From the NCBI RefSeq assembly GCF_013822795.1, contig NZ_PNLB01000013.1:62001-126000 (forward strand): a DNA stretch of 64,000 nucleotides. Direction: 5' to 3'. The position numbers and the translations under genes are program-made. The notes under the pieces were generated by a model. The model did not search any database. It worked only from the letters and a program-made list of their open reading frames with translations, and had not been told where the DNA came from. Below are positions 1-6,299 of the stretch, in pieces. The DNA comes from Phenylobacterium sp. (GTDB lineage: Bacteria > Pseudomonadota > Alphaproteobacteria > Caulobacterales > Caulobacteraceae). Position 1 is the stretch's first letter, and each line of letters begins with the position of its first letter.

Positions 1-314
1 CCGTAGACCGCATTCGGCAGCATGTTCATGGTGCCGCCCGGCAACGGGGCGATCAGCGGCCCCTGCGGCCCGGCCATGTCGGCGGCCGAACGGGCGGTGC
101 CGTCGCCGGCCAGGATCACCAGCAGATCGGGCGCAGCATCGACCGCCGAGCGCAGCCGCCGTTCGATCTCCGCGCTGTCGGCAACTTGAACGTTGGCGTG
201 AGCGCCGTGCTCGGCCAGCAGGGCGCGCATCTGCTCGGCGTCCTGGGCCGTGGCGCCGCCGGAGGCGACGTTCACCACCGCCTCGATACGGGAGATCTTC
301 GGTGCTTGAGCCAT
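1..314 (-). CDS. Diacylglycerol/lipid kinase catalytic-domain protein (partial, 3' end outside window)
   Basis: The reverse strand encodes about 104 residues beginning MAQAPKISRIEAVVN. A GDGT motif in the context ILAGDGTARSAADM and a following PLPGGTMNMLP motif are the nucleotide-binding signatures of the DAGK catalytic fold (YegS/LCB5-like lipid kinases). The family phosphorylates diacylglycerol or related lipids at the inner membrane; the real substrate is unknown. The start at 314 is preceded by AGAGGA. A perfect EcfG-type promoter (GGAAC-N16-CGTT) lies 38-62 bases upstream on the same strand, so the gene is probably part of the general stress regulon. The C-terminal half is missing, so domain completeness cannot be judged. 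Confidence 0.8.
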   Translation of the reverse strand, partial: MAQAPKISRIEAVVNVASGGATAQDAEQMRALLAEHGAHANVQVADSAEIERRLRSAVDAAPDLLVILAGDGTARSAADMAGPQGPLIAPLPGGTMNMLPNAVY

Positions 315-351
315 TTGTCCTCTGCGAGCGCCCCCGTGGGAGCAGCCCCCT

Positions 352-376
352 AACGGCGGCGGTTGGACGCGGTTCC
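352..376 (-). promoter_or_regulatory. EcfG-type promoter of the lipid kinase gene
   Basis: On the minus strand GGAAC (376-372) is followed by a 16-base spacer and CGTT (355-352), an exact match to the alphaproteobacterial EcfG consensus. The predicted transcript would start near 345, about 30 bases before the ATG at 314. It stands back to back with the plus-strand EcfG promoter at 381-405, the two -35 elements being separated by 4 bases. Confidence 0.8.
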
Positions 377-380
377 GTCC

Positions 381-405
381 GGAACTCTGCCGTAAGGCGC
401 GCGTT
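381..405 (+). promoter_or_regulatory. EcfG-type promoter of the glycine-zipper lipoprotein gene
   Basis: GGAAC (381-385), a 16-base spacer and CGTT (402-405) match the EcfG consensus exactly. The predicted start near 412 leaves a leader of about 24 bases that contains the ribosome binding site AAGGAGA at 424-430. Confidence 0.8.
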
Positions 406-435
406 GGGGTCGGCGGGATAAGTAAGGAGAGCCAT

Positions 436-792
436 ATGCTCAAGGCCAAATCTCTCATGCCGCTCGCGGCCCTGGCCGGCGCCGGCCTGCTGGCGAGCGC
501 TTGCACCACCACCGGCAACGTCGAGCGGAACGCCGCCGGCGGCGCCGCCCTCGGCGCCCTGGCCGGCGCGGTGATCGGCAATAATGTGGGCGGCGGCGAC
601 GCCGGAACCGGCGCGGCCATCGGCGCGGCGCTGGGCGGCGGCGCGGGCGCGGTCCGCGGTTGTCGCCAGGACGGCGGCTGCGGAGCCCAAAACCAGAACC
701 GCCGCCAGTACTACGATGAGCGCGCGGGCCGGTATTACTACTACGACAACGGTTCGGGCCGTTATTACTGGGAAGACGGCAGCCCGCGCTGA
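436..792 (+). CDS. Glycine-zipper outer-membrane lipoprotein
   Basis: 118 residues. An N-terminal signal peptide ends in the lipobox-like LLASAC, giving a predicted lipidated Cys near residue 23. Residues about 34-75 are a Gly/Ala-rich zipper (GGAALGALAGAVIG, then GAAIGAALGGGAGA) typical of two-helix glycine-zipper membrane domains. The tail is Tyr/Arg/Gly-rich with RYYYYDNGSGRYYW. Start chosen at 436 because AAGGAGA lies 5 bases upstream. The exact EcfG promoter upstream predicts induction in the general stress response, suggesting envelope protection. No enzymatic motif is visible. A stem (821-830 / 844-853) follows the gene. Confidence 0.8.
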   Translation: MLKAKSLMPLAALAGAGLLASACTTTGNVERNAAGGAALGALAGAVIGNNVGGGDAGTGAAIGAALGGGAGAVRGCRQDGGCGAQNQNRRQYYDERAGRYYYYDNGSGRYYWEDGSPR

Positions 793-820
793 TCGCATCG
801 GCGCAACCTAGACTAGCCTG

Positions 821-853
821 CGATGGGCGGTCAGCTATGCTGTCCGCCCATCG
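821..853 (+). terminator. Hairpin after the glycine-zipper lipoprotein gene
   Basis: CGATGGGCGG (821-830) pairs with CCGCCCATCG (844-853) around a 13-base loop. There is no U-run, so it could be a factor-assisted terminator, a 3' end stabiliser, or a leader structure of the next gene, whose start lies 23 bases downstream. Confidence 0.4.
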
Positions 854-875
854 TCATATTGAGGACTGCAGCATC

Positions 876-1340
876 ATGGGTCTGGGAATGAAGACGTGGA
901 CGATCGCGGCGCTGAGCGCCGGCGCCGGGCTGGTTCTGGCCGGATGCGCCACCACGCCCCCCGGCGGAGCGCGGGCGAAGATCGAAACTCCCGCCGCCTG
1001 CGAGAACCTGACCGTCCACATCTATTTTGAACCCGAAAGCGCCGAGGTCACCGAAGAGGGCCGCGCGGTCCTGGCCCAGGCCGCCAGTTCGGCCAAGGCC
1101 TGCAAGGTCGAGCGGGTGAAGGTGCTGGGCCTGGCCGACGCGGTCGGCGCGCCGGCCGCCAATCTGGAGCTGTCCAAGCAGCGCGTCGCCTCGGTGACCC
1201 AGGCGCTGATCGCCAACGGCCTGCCGGCGGCCGAGTTCGATCTGGCCGCCGCCGGCCAGCAAGGGGCCGTCACGGCGTCCGGCGACGCCCGGCCGCTGCG
1301 TCGGCGCGCCGACGTCACCCTGGAGCTGACCACGCCCTAG
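876..1340 (+). CDS. OmpA-family C-terminal domain lipoprotein
   Basis: 154 residues from the ATG at 876. A signal peptide ends LVLAGC, so the mature protein is a predicted lipoprotein. The rest is a compact OmpA-like peptidoglycan-binding domain: a VHIYFEPESAEVT strand, a GLADAVG element in place of the usual GHTDxxG, LELSKQRVASV, and a final RPLRRRADV matching the NRRV signature. The family anchors the outer membrane to peptidoglycan. The TD-to-AD change suggests altered ligand contact. I preferred 876 to an in-frame ATG at 837 because GAGGA (861-865) lies just upstream and the signal peptide then starts normally; 888 is also possible. Confidence 0.75.
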   Translation: MGLGMKTWTIAALSAGAGLVLAGCATTPPGGARAKIETPAACENLTVHIYFEPESAEVTEEGRAVLAQAASSAKACKVERVKVLGLADAVGAPAANLELSKQRVASVTQALIANGLPAAEFDLAAAGQQGAVTASGDARPLRRRADVTLELTTP

Positions 1341-1359
1341 GACGAGGCGCATAAGAAAA

Positions 1360-1378
1360 GGCGGGCTCTAGGCCCGCC
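1360..1378 (+). terminator. Stem-loop terminator after the OmpA-like gene
   Basis: GGCGGGC (1360-1366) pairs with GCCCGCC (1372-1378) around TCTAG, preceded by AAAA and followed by TCTTGAG. The U-tract is short. Probably the transcription end of the 876-1340 gene. Confidence 0.55.
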
Positions 1379-1399
1379 TCTTGAGTGCGCATCATCGAG

Positions 1400-1472
1400 A
1401 AAAGGGGTGCGGAGGCGGCAGACCGGCATGTTCGCCGGTCTCAAGTCGGGGGGGGCGTCGCCGCCTCCGCAA
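1400..1472 (-). ncRNA. Candidate EcfG-dependent small RNA, GsrN-like
   Basis: No protein gene fits here, but the minus strand carries a promoter match (1503-1479) whose expected start, about 1472, coincides with the first base of a strong fold. UGCGGAGGCGG (1471-1461) pairs with CCGCCUCCGCA (1418-1408) over 11 bp. Inside it GACCGGC (1440-1434) pairs with GCCGGUC (1427-1421). The unpaired segment between them contains eight consecutive C residues (1455-1448). The outer stem is followed by CCCCUUUU (1407-1400), a terminator-like end. Caulobacter GsrN is a sigma-T-dependent RNA acting through a C-rich loop; identity here is inferred from promoter, C-run and position beside the phyR/ecfG locus, not from sequence similarity. 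Confidence 0.5.
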
Positions 1473-1478
1473 TCCATA

Positions 1479-1503
1479 AACCCATGCGCGATGCGTTCGT
1501 TCC
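1479..1503 (-). promoter_or_regulatory. EcfG-type promoter of the candidate small RNA
   Basis: On the minus strand GGAAC (1503-1499), a 16-base spacer, then GGTT (1482-1479). The -10 has G instead of C at the least conserved position, as in the nepR promoter of this window. It points into the folded segment 1472-1400 and away from any protein gene. Confidence 0.6.
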
Positions 1504-1542
1504 CGTACCACGCGATTTTTTTCCCGGCCGTCTCGCCCTCGC

Positions 1543-1866
1543 CTACTTCGGCGCGACGTTGACCGCTGGCATGGCGTTGAATTCCGCCTGACTGAGCGGC
1601 GCCGACAGTTCGCCGCCCTCCTTGCGCAGCGCGCCGTAGGACAGGCTGCGCGGACCGGCGCCAGGCGGGCCCTTGGGGCGCACCAGCACCTGGGCGGGGG
1701 CGCCATTATCGCGATAGGTCACCCGCTCGACGACCCCAAGCACGACGCCGTTCTGTCCGCGCACGGTCATGCCTTCGAGCCCGGACGGGGCCTGAGCCTG
1801 GGCCTGGGCGGCCCCAGCCAGGGTAAGCGCCGCGAACATGGCGGCGGTAAGCTTGGTCCTGTTCAT
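1543..1866 (-). CDS. Small exported PRC-barrel-like protein
   Basis: 107 residues. The N-terminus MNRTKLTAAMFAALTLAGAA followed by QAQAQA is a signal peptide, so the protein is probably periplasmic. The remaining 80 residues (GMTVRGQNGVVLGVVERVTY, later QVLVRPKG) resemble the beta-barrel strands of PRC-barrel domains, which bind partners in diverse contexts. No catalytic residues are apparent. Start chosen at the ATG at 1866; the frame stays open upstream but loses the signal peptide. No EcfG site faces this gene, so it may not belong to the stress island. Function unknown. Confidence 0.65.
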   Translation of the reverse strand: MNRTKLTAAMFAALTLAGAAQAQAQAPSGLEGMTVRGQNGVVLGVVERVTYRDNGAPAQVLVRPKGPPGAGPRSLSYGALRKEGGELSAPLSQAEFNAMPAVNVAPK

Positions 1867-1928
1867 GCCCTTAAGATAAGACGCGGCGCGCACTTGTCGA
1901 ACCCCACGGCCAAGCAAAAATCGCGTGC

Positions 1929-1954
1929 GGAACGTCCGCCCCCTGCGGAACGTT
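1929..1954 (+). promoter_or_regulatory. EcfG-type promoter of two small membrane protein genes
   Basis: GGAAC (1929-1933), a 17-base spacer and CGTT (1951-1954). The predicted start near 1961 leaves a leader of about 38 bases before the ATG at 1999. Confidence 0.75.
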
Positions 1955-1998
1955 AGCCAGACGCGGGCAAGTTCGCTCGCCTGGTCAGGGGAGAGGCC

Positions 1999-2199
1999 AT
2001 GATCCACGAGCGGAATGAGCGCTTCGGCGCGGCAGGAACGCAGGAGGATCACGGTCATTCGCTGCGCCGCCGCTGGTGGGCGCTGGCGGTGATCCTGTCG
2101 GTGGCCCTGGCCGGGGCCTTGCTCGGCCAGATGTCGGTCGACCGCGGAGACTCCGCGCGCCCGGCGCCGCCCGGCCCCCTCGACCGGCTGCCGTTCTAA
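1999..2199 (+). CDS. Small single-pass membrane protein, predicted stress-induced
   Basis: 66 residues: a charged N-terminus ending SLRRRWW, one hydrophobic helix (ALAVILSVALAGALLG, about residues 29-44) and a Pro-rich C-terminus. The positive residues just before the helix predict an N-in topology. A strong purine-rich site GGGGAGAGG ends two bases before the ATG, and an EcfG promoter match lies upstream. The next gene follows after 18 bases and has a similar one-helix design, so the two look like a stress-induced membrane pair. I recognise no named family. Confidence 0.6.
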   Translation: MIHERNERFGAAGTQEDHGHSLRRRWWALAVILSVALAGALLGQMSVDRGDSARPAPPGPLDRLPF

Positions 2200-2217
2200 C
2201 CCTGGAGGCGACGACAC

Positions 2218-2496
2218 ATGGCCACGACCCGCTACACCTCTCGGCCCGGACTGAACGCGACGCGCGCGCGGCAGGGACGCATCGGCGTGCACATGTTCTG
2301 GGTCCTGGCGGTCTCCACGGCGCTGGCGACCCTGGCGCTGTTCGGCGCCTGGTCGTGGCGAGCGAGCGAACAGTCGGCGACGCCGCCAAGCAAGGCCAGC
2401 GCCGTCCGCACCGCCCAGTCGTTCGAGCTCGGCGAACCTGCGCACGGCACGCTGCAGACCACCCCGACGCCGGACGGGGCGACGAGCGTCCGCTAG
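2218..2496 (+). CDS. Small single-pass membrane protein, second of pair
   Basis: 92 residues with a basic N-terminal segment (about 1-25), one transmembrane helix near residues 27-46 (MFWVLAVSTALATLALFGAW) and a Thr/Pro/Ser-rich tail. TGGAGG at 2203-2208 is a good ribosome binding site for the ATG at 2218. It is co-oriented with and 18 bases from the preceding small membrane protein gene, so both probably depend on the EcfG promoter at 1929-1954. No known family recognised; role inferred only from the operon. Confidence 0.6.
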   Translation: MATTRYTSRPGLNATRARQGRIGVHMFWVLAVSTALATLALFGAWSWRASEQSATPPSKASAVRTAQSFELGEPAHGTLQTTPTPDGATSVR

Positions 2497-2512
2497 CGCA
2501 ACGCCGGCAAAA

Positions 2513-2540
2513 ACGCCGCGCCAAGACCCCGGCGCGGCGT
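2513..2540 (-). terminator. Strong bidirectional terminator, intrinsic for phyR
   Basis: ACGCCGCGCC (2513-2522) pairs perfectly with GGCGCGGCGT (2531-2540), 10 bp with an 8-base loop. Read on the minus strand it is followed by TTTTGCCGG, a U-run fitting the end of the phyR transcript. On the plus strand it closes the small membrane protein operon. Confidence 0.8.
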
Positions 2541-2569
2541 GCTTGAACGCGAAGGTGGAGGATCCGCCG

Positions 2570-3361
2570 CTAGGCCGCCTTGCGGGTGTTGCGCGGATGG
2601 AAGAACAGCGCCTGACCGATAGCCGCCTTCACGGTCTCCGGCTGGAACGGCTTGGTGATCAGGAAGGTCGGCTCCGGGCGCTCGCCGGTCAGCAGGCGCT
2701 CGGGGAAGGCGGTGATGAAGATCACCGGCACGTCGTGTCGGGCGAGGATGTCCTTCACAGCATCGATGCCGGACGAACCGTCGGCGAGCTGGATGTCGGC
2801 CAACACCAGGCCCGGCGTCTTGCGATTGACCGCGTCGACCGCCTCGGTGCGGGTGGCGGCGATGTCGACCACCGTGTGGCCGATCTCGGTGACCAGCGCC
2901 TCGATGTCGGCGGCGATGACCGGCTCGTCCTCGATGATCAGCACGTCGGTGGCGAGTTCGGCGTCGATCTCGGCCTGGGCCTCGGCGATCAACCGCTCGA
3001 CGTCGCCGAACTCCACGCCCAGGATCTGGGCGGCCTCGGAGGGCGTGAAGCCTTCAAGCGCGGTGAGCAGGAACGCCTGACGCGAGCGCGGGGCGATGCG
3101 CATCAGCCGCTGGCTGGCGTCGTCGCCGCCCTCGTCGCCCGGCGCCTCGAGCTGAGCGCCGCTGGTCAGCCAGATGGCGTGGAAGACGTGATACAGCGCC
3201 ACGCGAGGAGTGAGATTGGCCTCCAGCACCCGATCGCCGGCCGCCAGCGCTTCCAGGGCCACTCGAACATAGTGGTCGCCGGTGGTCTGGTCGCCGGTCA
3301 AGGCTCGGGCATAGCGCCGTACATACGGAAGATGCGGCGCCAGTCGGGCAAGAAGACTCAA
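2570..3361 (-). CDS. phyR: PhyR, anti-anti-sigma response regulator of the general stress response
   Basis: 263 residues. The N-terminal half (about 1-135) is an EcfG-like sigma mimic starting MSLLARLAPHLPYVRRYARA; the C-terminal half is a receiver with acidic residues E144-D145-E146, phosphoacceptor D189 (LVLADIQL), T217 and K237 (TKPF). When phosphorylated, PhyR binds NepR and frees EcfG. The start is a TTG at 3361: GGGAGGAG lies 6 bases upstream and the protein then begins exactly where PhyR proteins begin; an in-frame ATG at 3427 would add 22 residues and sit at the predicted transcript start. It is transcribed divergently from nepR-ecfG from its own EcfG promoter, giving positive feedback. 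Confidence 0.95.
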   Translation of the reverse strand: MSLLARLAPHLPYVRRYARALTGDQTTGDHYVRVALEALAAGDRVLEANLTPRVALYHVFHAIWLTSGAQLEAPGDEGGDDASQRLMRIAPRSRQAFLLTALEGFTPSEAAQILGVEFGDVERLIAEAQAEIDAELATDVLIIEDEPVIAADIEALVTEIGHTVVDIAATRTEAVDAVNRKTPGLVLADIQLADGSSGIDAVKDILARHDVPVIFITAFPERLLTGERPEPTFLITKPFQPETVKAAIGQALFFHPRNTRKAA

Positions 3362-3434
3362 ATCAAACTCCTCCCTCTCGAGTTCGATGCAGCCGACCAG
3401 GATTGGCTCCCTGGGCAGGTCCATCATGTGCCCG

Positions 3435-3459
3435 AACGTAGGCCTTGGGAACCGGTTCC
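3435..3459 (-). promoter_or_regulatory. EcfG promoter of phyR
   Basis: On the minus strand GGAAC (3459-3455), a 16-base spacer and CGTT (3438-3435), an exact consensus. The -35 is one half of the 12-bp palindrome GGAACCGGTTCC (3448-3459), whose other half is the -35 of the nepR promoter. Confidence 0.85.
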
Positions 3460-3473
3460 GTCAGAACGAGGTT
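3448..3473 (+). promoter_or_regulatory. EcfG promoter of nepR-ecfG
   Basis: GGAAC (3448-3452), a 17-base spacer and GGTT (3470-3473). It shares the palindrome GGAACCGGTTCC with the phyR promoter, so two sigma-EcfG holoenzymes would compete for almost the same -35 bases. The leader to the nepR start is about 105 bases. Confidence 0.75.
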
Positions 3474-3584
3474 TTCCTCAGCGTTATTATGTCTACAGTT
3501 TGGAACCCTGGGTGGGGTGAGGCGTTGACCGGCGACCAGGACGAACCGAGGGGGCGGGCTCAGCGAAAGCCGGGCGCCGAGGCC

Positions 3585-3773
3585 ATGATAGAACAGCGTG
3601 CCACAGAGGACCGTCGGCGAGCGCCTGCCGCGCTGGACGAAGCCCGTCTGCGCCAGCAGGCCATCGGCGTGCGTCTTCGCCAGATGTTCGACGAGGTCGT
3701 CAGCGAACCAGTACCCGAGGAATTCCTCGCCATTCTTCGACAAGCGGACAAGAAGTCAGCGGAGAACGGCTGA
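3585..3773 (+). CDS. nepR: NepR anti-sigma factor
   Basis: 62 residues, the usual NepR size. The core IGVRLRQMFDEVVSEPVP carries the family signature, two amphipathic helices around an EPVP motif, which clamp EcfG or PhyR. Start at the ATG at 3585, since nothing homologous precedes it. The stop codon shares its last base with the ATG of ecfG (TGATG), so the anti-sigma and sigma factors are translationally coupled. Function (sequestering EcfG until PhyR~P binds) is from the family. Confidence 0.92.
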   Translation: MIEQRATEDRRRAPAALDEARLRQQAIGVRLRQMFDEVVSEPVPEEFLAILRQADKKSAENG

Positions 3774-4372
3774 TGGCCGAGCACAGCAAGGCCCGGCCAG
3801 ATCAGGGTGACGACGAGGCCTTCAAGCGCGAGCTGGTGAAGCTCATCCCACATCTGCGCGCGTTCGCCCGCACCCTGGCCGGCGATCCGGCCAGCGCCGA
3901 CGATCTGGCCCAGGACGCGATGATGAAGGCCTGGGACGCGCGCGCCAGCTTCCAGATGGGCACCAACATGAAGGCCTGGACCTTCATGATCCTGCGCAAC
4001 CAGTTCTATTCCGAAAAGCGGCGCTCCTGGCGCCAGAGCCAACTGGACCAGGAGGCCGCCGAGCGGACCCTGGTGGCGGTGGACGACCCCGAGGCGCCGG
4101 TGGCGCTCGACGAGCTGCGGTTGTCGCTGGCCCAACTGCCAGCCGAACAGCGCGAGGCGCTGATCCTGGTTGGAGCGGGCGGCTTCGCCTACGAGGAAGC
4201 GGCCGAGATCTGCGGCTGCGCGGTCGGCACGGTGAAGAGCCGGGTCAGCCGCGCGCGCAAGGCGTTGCACAGCATCCTCGAAGACGGGAGCTATGAGCGA
4301 GATGGAAGCGCGGCCGGCGACGCCATGAGCGCCATCCTGGCGGACGCGGAGCGGTTGAGCACCGCTCGCTGA
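3773..4372 (+). CDS. ecfG: EcfG/SigT-family general stress ECF sigma factor
   Basis: 199 residues. Region sigma-2 is clear (LIPHLRAFARTLAGD, DDLAQDAMMKAWDARASF) and sigma-4 ends in the helix-turn-helix AEICGCAVGTVKSRVSRARKA. The protein matches the EcfG group (Caulobacter SigT), which recognises GGAAC / CGTT promoters, of which seven are seen in the first 6.2 kb here. It overlaps nepR by one base and is followed 12 bases later by the kinase gene. The C-terminal tail after the HTH (about 30 residues) is longer than the minimal ECF core. Activity is set by NepR binding and PhyR phosphorylation. Confidence 0.95.
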   Translation: MAEHSKARPDQGDDEAFKRELVKLIPHLRAFARTLAGDPASADDLAQDAMMKAWDARASFQMGTNMKAWTFMILRNQFYSEKRRSWRQSQLDQEAAERTLVAVDDPEAPVALDELRLSLAQLPAEQREALILVGAGGFAYEEAAEICGCAVGTVKSRVSRARKALHSILEDGSYERDGSAAGDAMSAILADAERLSTAR

Positions 4373-4384
4373 TAGGGCGGAAGC

Positions 4385-6109
4385 ATGGACGGCACGCCCT
4401 GGGGATCGCTTTCCACCATCCGGGTCCGCCTGACGGCGGCGCTGGCGGCCGCACTGTTGCCGGTCCTCTTGCTCGGCATCCTGCAATCGGCGATCTCGTT
4501 CCGGCGTGAGGGCGTGCAACTGCGCGAGGAGCTGGCCGCCGCGTCCGAGCGCAGCGCGGCCACCGCCCGGGCGCGGATGGAGGCGGCCGACATCCTGCTG
4601 GAGACGCTGGCTCCCGGTTCGGTGGGCTTCAACTGCGCCCAGCGGCTGGCCGAGGTCACCCATCGCATTCCCGGCTACCACAACCTGATCCGCTTCGATC
4701 GCCGAGGCCGGGTCGCCTGCGCGGCGGGCGACGTGCCGGCCGACATGGCGCGGGCCAGCCGCCCCTGGTTCCAGAGCCTGGCCAAGGGCGACAGCCTGGT
4801 GATCACCCGCGACCCGGGAGCCAACTACGCGACCGTGCCGGCGCTGCTGGCGGCGGTGCCCGCCCACGACCCGCGTGTCGGCTTCGACGGAGCGCTGGTG
4901 GCGGTGATCTCGCTCGAGAGCCTGGCCCCCCGCACGGCCGACCGTTCGCTGCCCGAGCACTCCGAGGTCGCGCTGGCCGACGGCGAGGGGACCTACATCA
5001 ACGCCACCGACAAGGAGGCCTTCCCGGCCCTGCCGACCGACTGGCGGGCCAAGGCCCTGAAGCAGGGCTCGATGGTCTGGTACGAACGTGACGTCCGCGG
5101 CGAGCGACGGGTCTATTCGGCGGCCCCGCTGGTCGGCGACGAGTTGTTCGTGATCCTCTCGGCGCGCTCGGGCGGTCTGTTCTCGTGGGCGACGCTGAAC
5201 CCGCTGACCAGCATCGTGTTCCCGATCCTGACCTTCATCCTGGCGCTGGTGGCGGTGTCGGTGGTGACCGAACGGGTGGTGATCCGCTGGATCGCCTACC
5301 TGCAGCGCATCGCCGCGCTTTACGCCCGCGGGCGACTGAGCGTGCGGCCGGTGCAGGCCGACCAGGCCCCGCCGGAAATCCGCGACCTGGCCGAGACGCT
5401 TGAGGACATGGCCGACGCCATCGTCGGACGCGACGCCTCGCTGCGCGATTCCCTCGCGCAGAAGGACGACCTGATGCGCGAGATTCACCACCGGGTGAAG
5501 AACAACCTGCAGGTCATCTCCTCGCTGCTGAACATGCAGCAGCGGGCGCTGACCGATCCGGCCGCGCGGGCGGCGATGTCCGACACCCGCCAACGGATCA
5601 CCGCGCTGGCCCTGATCTACCGCGCGCTCTACCAGGGCCCCGACCTGAAGCGGGTCGACCTGCGCGCATTCCTGGAAGAACTGACCGCCCAGTTGATCGC
5701 CGCCGACATCGCGCACGGCGCCGGGGTGAGGACCGAGATCCATGTCGACGACCTGGTGATCGATCCGGACCGGCTGGCCCCGCTGGCGCTGTTCGCGGTG
5801 GAGGCGGTGACCAACGCCCAGAAGCACGCCTTCGCCGGGCGTGGCGGCACCTTGCGGGTCAACTTCACCGTCCGCGGCGACGAGGCCGAGCTGGAGATCA
5901 GCGACGACGGCGACGCGCCGCCGGACGCCCTGACCACGTCGGGCGTCGGCCGGACGCTGATGACCGCCTTCGGCCGCCAGCTGCGCGGCCGCTCGGAGGT
6001 GGTGCGCAACGACAAGGGCGGGATCACCGCCCGCCTGATCTTCCCCACGCCGCTGGACGAACAGGCCGGCCGACGTCCCGCCGCGCGAGGGAACCAGGCC
6101 GCGGCTTGA
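4385..6109 (+). CDS. phyK: PhyK-like membrane sensor histidine kinase (HisKA_2)
   Basis: 574 residues. Transmembrane helix 1 at about 14-37, a periplasmic sensor of about 235 residues, helix 2 at about 275-298, a HAMP-like linker, then the HisKA_2 phosphotransfer motif REIHHRVKNN with H369 as the likely phosphosite, and an HATPase domain (EAVTNAQKHAFAG). This architecture and the position after ecfG match Caulobacter PhyK, which phosphorylates PhyR. The periplasmic part contains Cys at about 84 and 112 that could form a disulfide. The entericidin promoter overlaps the stop codon. The symbol rests on synteny and domain type. Confidence 0.85.
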   Translation: MDGTPWGSLSTIRVRLTAALAAALLPVLLLGILQSAISFRREGVQLREELAAASERSAATARARMEAADILLETLAPGSVGFNCAQRLAEVTHRIPGYHNLIRFDRRGRVACAAGDVPADMARASRPWFQSLAKGDSLVITRDPGANYATVPALLAAVPAHDPRVGFDGALVAVISLESLAPRTADRSLPEHSEVALADGEGTYINATDKEAFPALPTDWRAKALKQGSMVWYERDVRGERRVYSAAPLVGDELFVILSARSGGLFSWATLNPLTSIVFPILTFILALVAVSVVTERVVIRWIAYLQRIAALYARGRLSVRPVQADQAPPEIRDLAETLEDMADAIVGRDASLRDSLAQKDDLMREIHHRVKNNLQVISSLLNMQQRALTDPAARAAMSDTRQRITALALIYRALYQGPDLKRVDLRAFLEELTAQLIAADIAHGAGVRTEIHVDDLVIDPDRLAPLALFAVEAVTNAQKHAFAGRGGTLRVNFTVRGDEAELEISDDGDAPPDALTTSGVGRTLMTAFGRQLRGRSEVVRNDKGGITARLIFPTPLDEQAGRRPAARGNQAAA

Positions 6110-6114
6110 CCGTT
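6090..6114 (+). promoter_or_regulatory. EcfG promoter of the entericidin gene
   Basis: GGAAC (6090-6094), a 16-base spacer and CGTT (6111-6114), an exact consensus that spans the phyK stop codon (6107-6109). The predicted start near 6121 leaves a 35-base leader. Confidence 0.85.
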
Positions 6115-6155
6115 AATGACGCCTTAGACTTCTACGCCATCAAGGGAATGCTCTC

Positions 6156-6293
6156 ATGCGTAAGCTTGTGATCCTTGCAGTGCTCGCCGCCAGCCTCTCC
6201 GTCACCGCCTGCAATACCGTTTCGGGCGCTGGCAAGGACGTGAAGGCCGCCGGCACCGCCGTCACCAACACCGCCGAAGACGCCAAGAGGTAA
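6156..6293 (+). CDS. Entericidin A/B-family small lipoprotein
   Basis: 45 residues: a signal peptide ending LSVTAC (lipidated Cys19), then GAGKDVKAAGTAVTNTAEDA, the amphipathic alanine-rich helix of EcnA/EcnB. Family members are small membrane lipoproteins linked to stress and stationary phase. The exact EcfG promoter just upstream makes it a direct GSR target; Caulobacter has an entericidin at the same position after phyK. AGGGAA at 6143-6148 is the ribosome binding site. Confidence 0.85.
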   Translation: MRKLVILAVLAASLSVTACNTVSGAGKDVKAAGTAVTNTAEDAKR

Positions 6294-6299
6294 GGTCTC

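Noticed and set aside
1408..1471. Plus-strand reading of the nested hairpin as a riboswitch or SRP RNA
   Set aside because: No gene lies downstream on the plus strand, and the SRP GGAAG-type loop is absent. The minus strand has a promoter and a U-rich end, so the element is better read there.
3560..5827. Minus-strand open frame of about 755 codons opposite nepR-ecfG-phyK
   Set aside because: Overlaps three firmly identified genes; no motif or start signal.
6113..6127. TTAA-N7-TTAG as a CtrA box before entericidin
   Set aside because: One mismatch in the second half-site and an exact EcfG promoter already explains the region.
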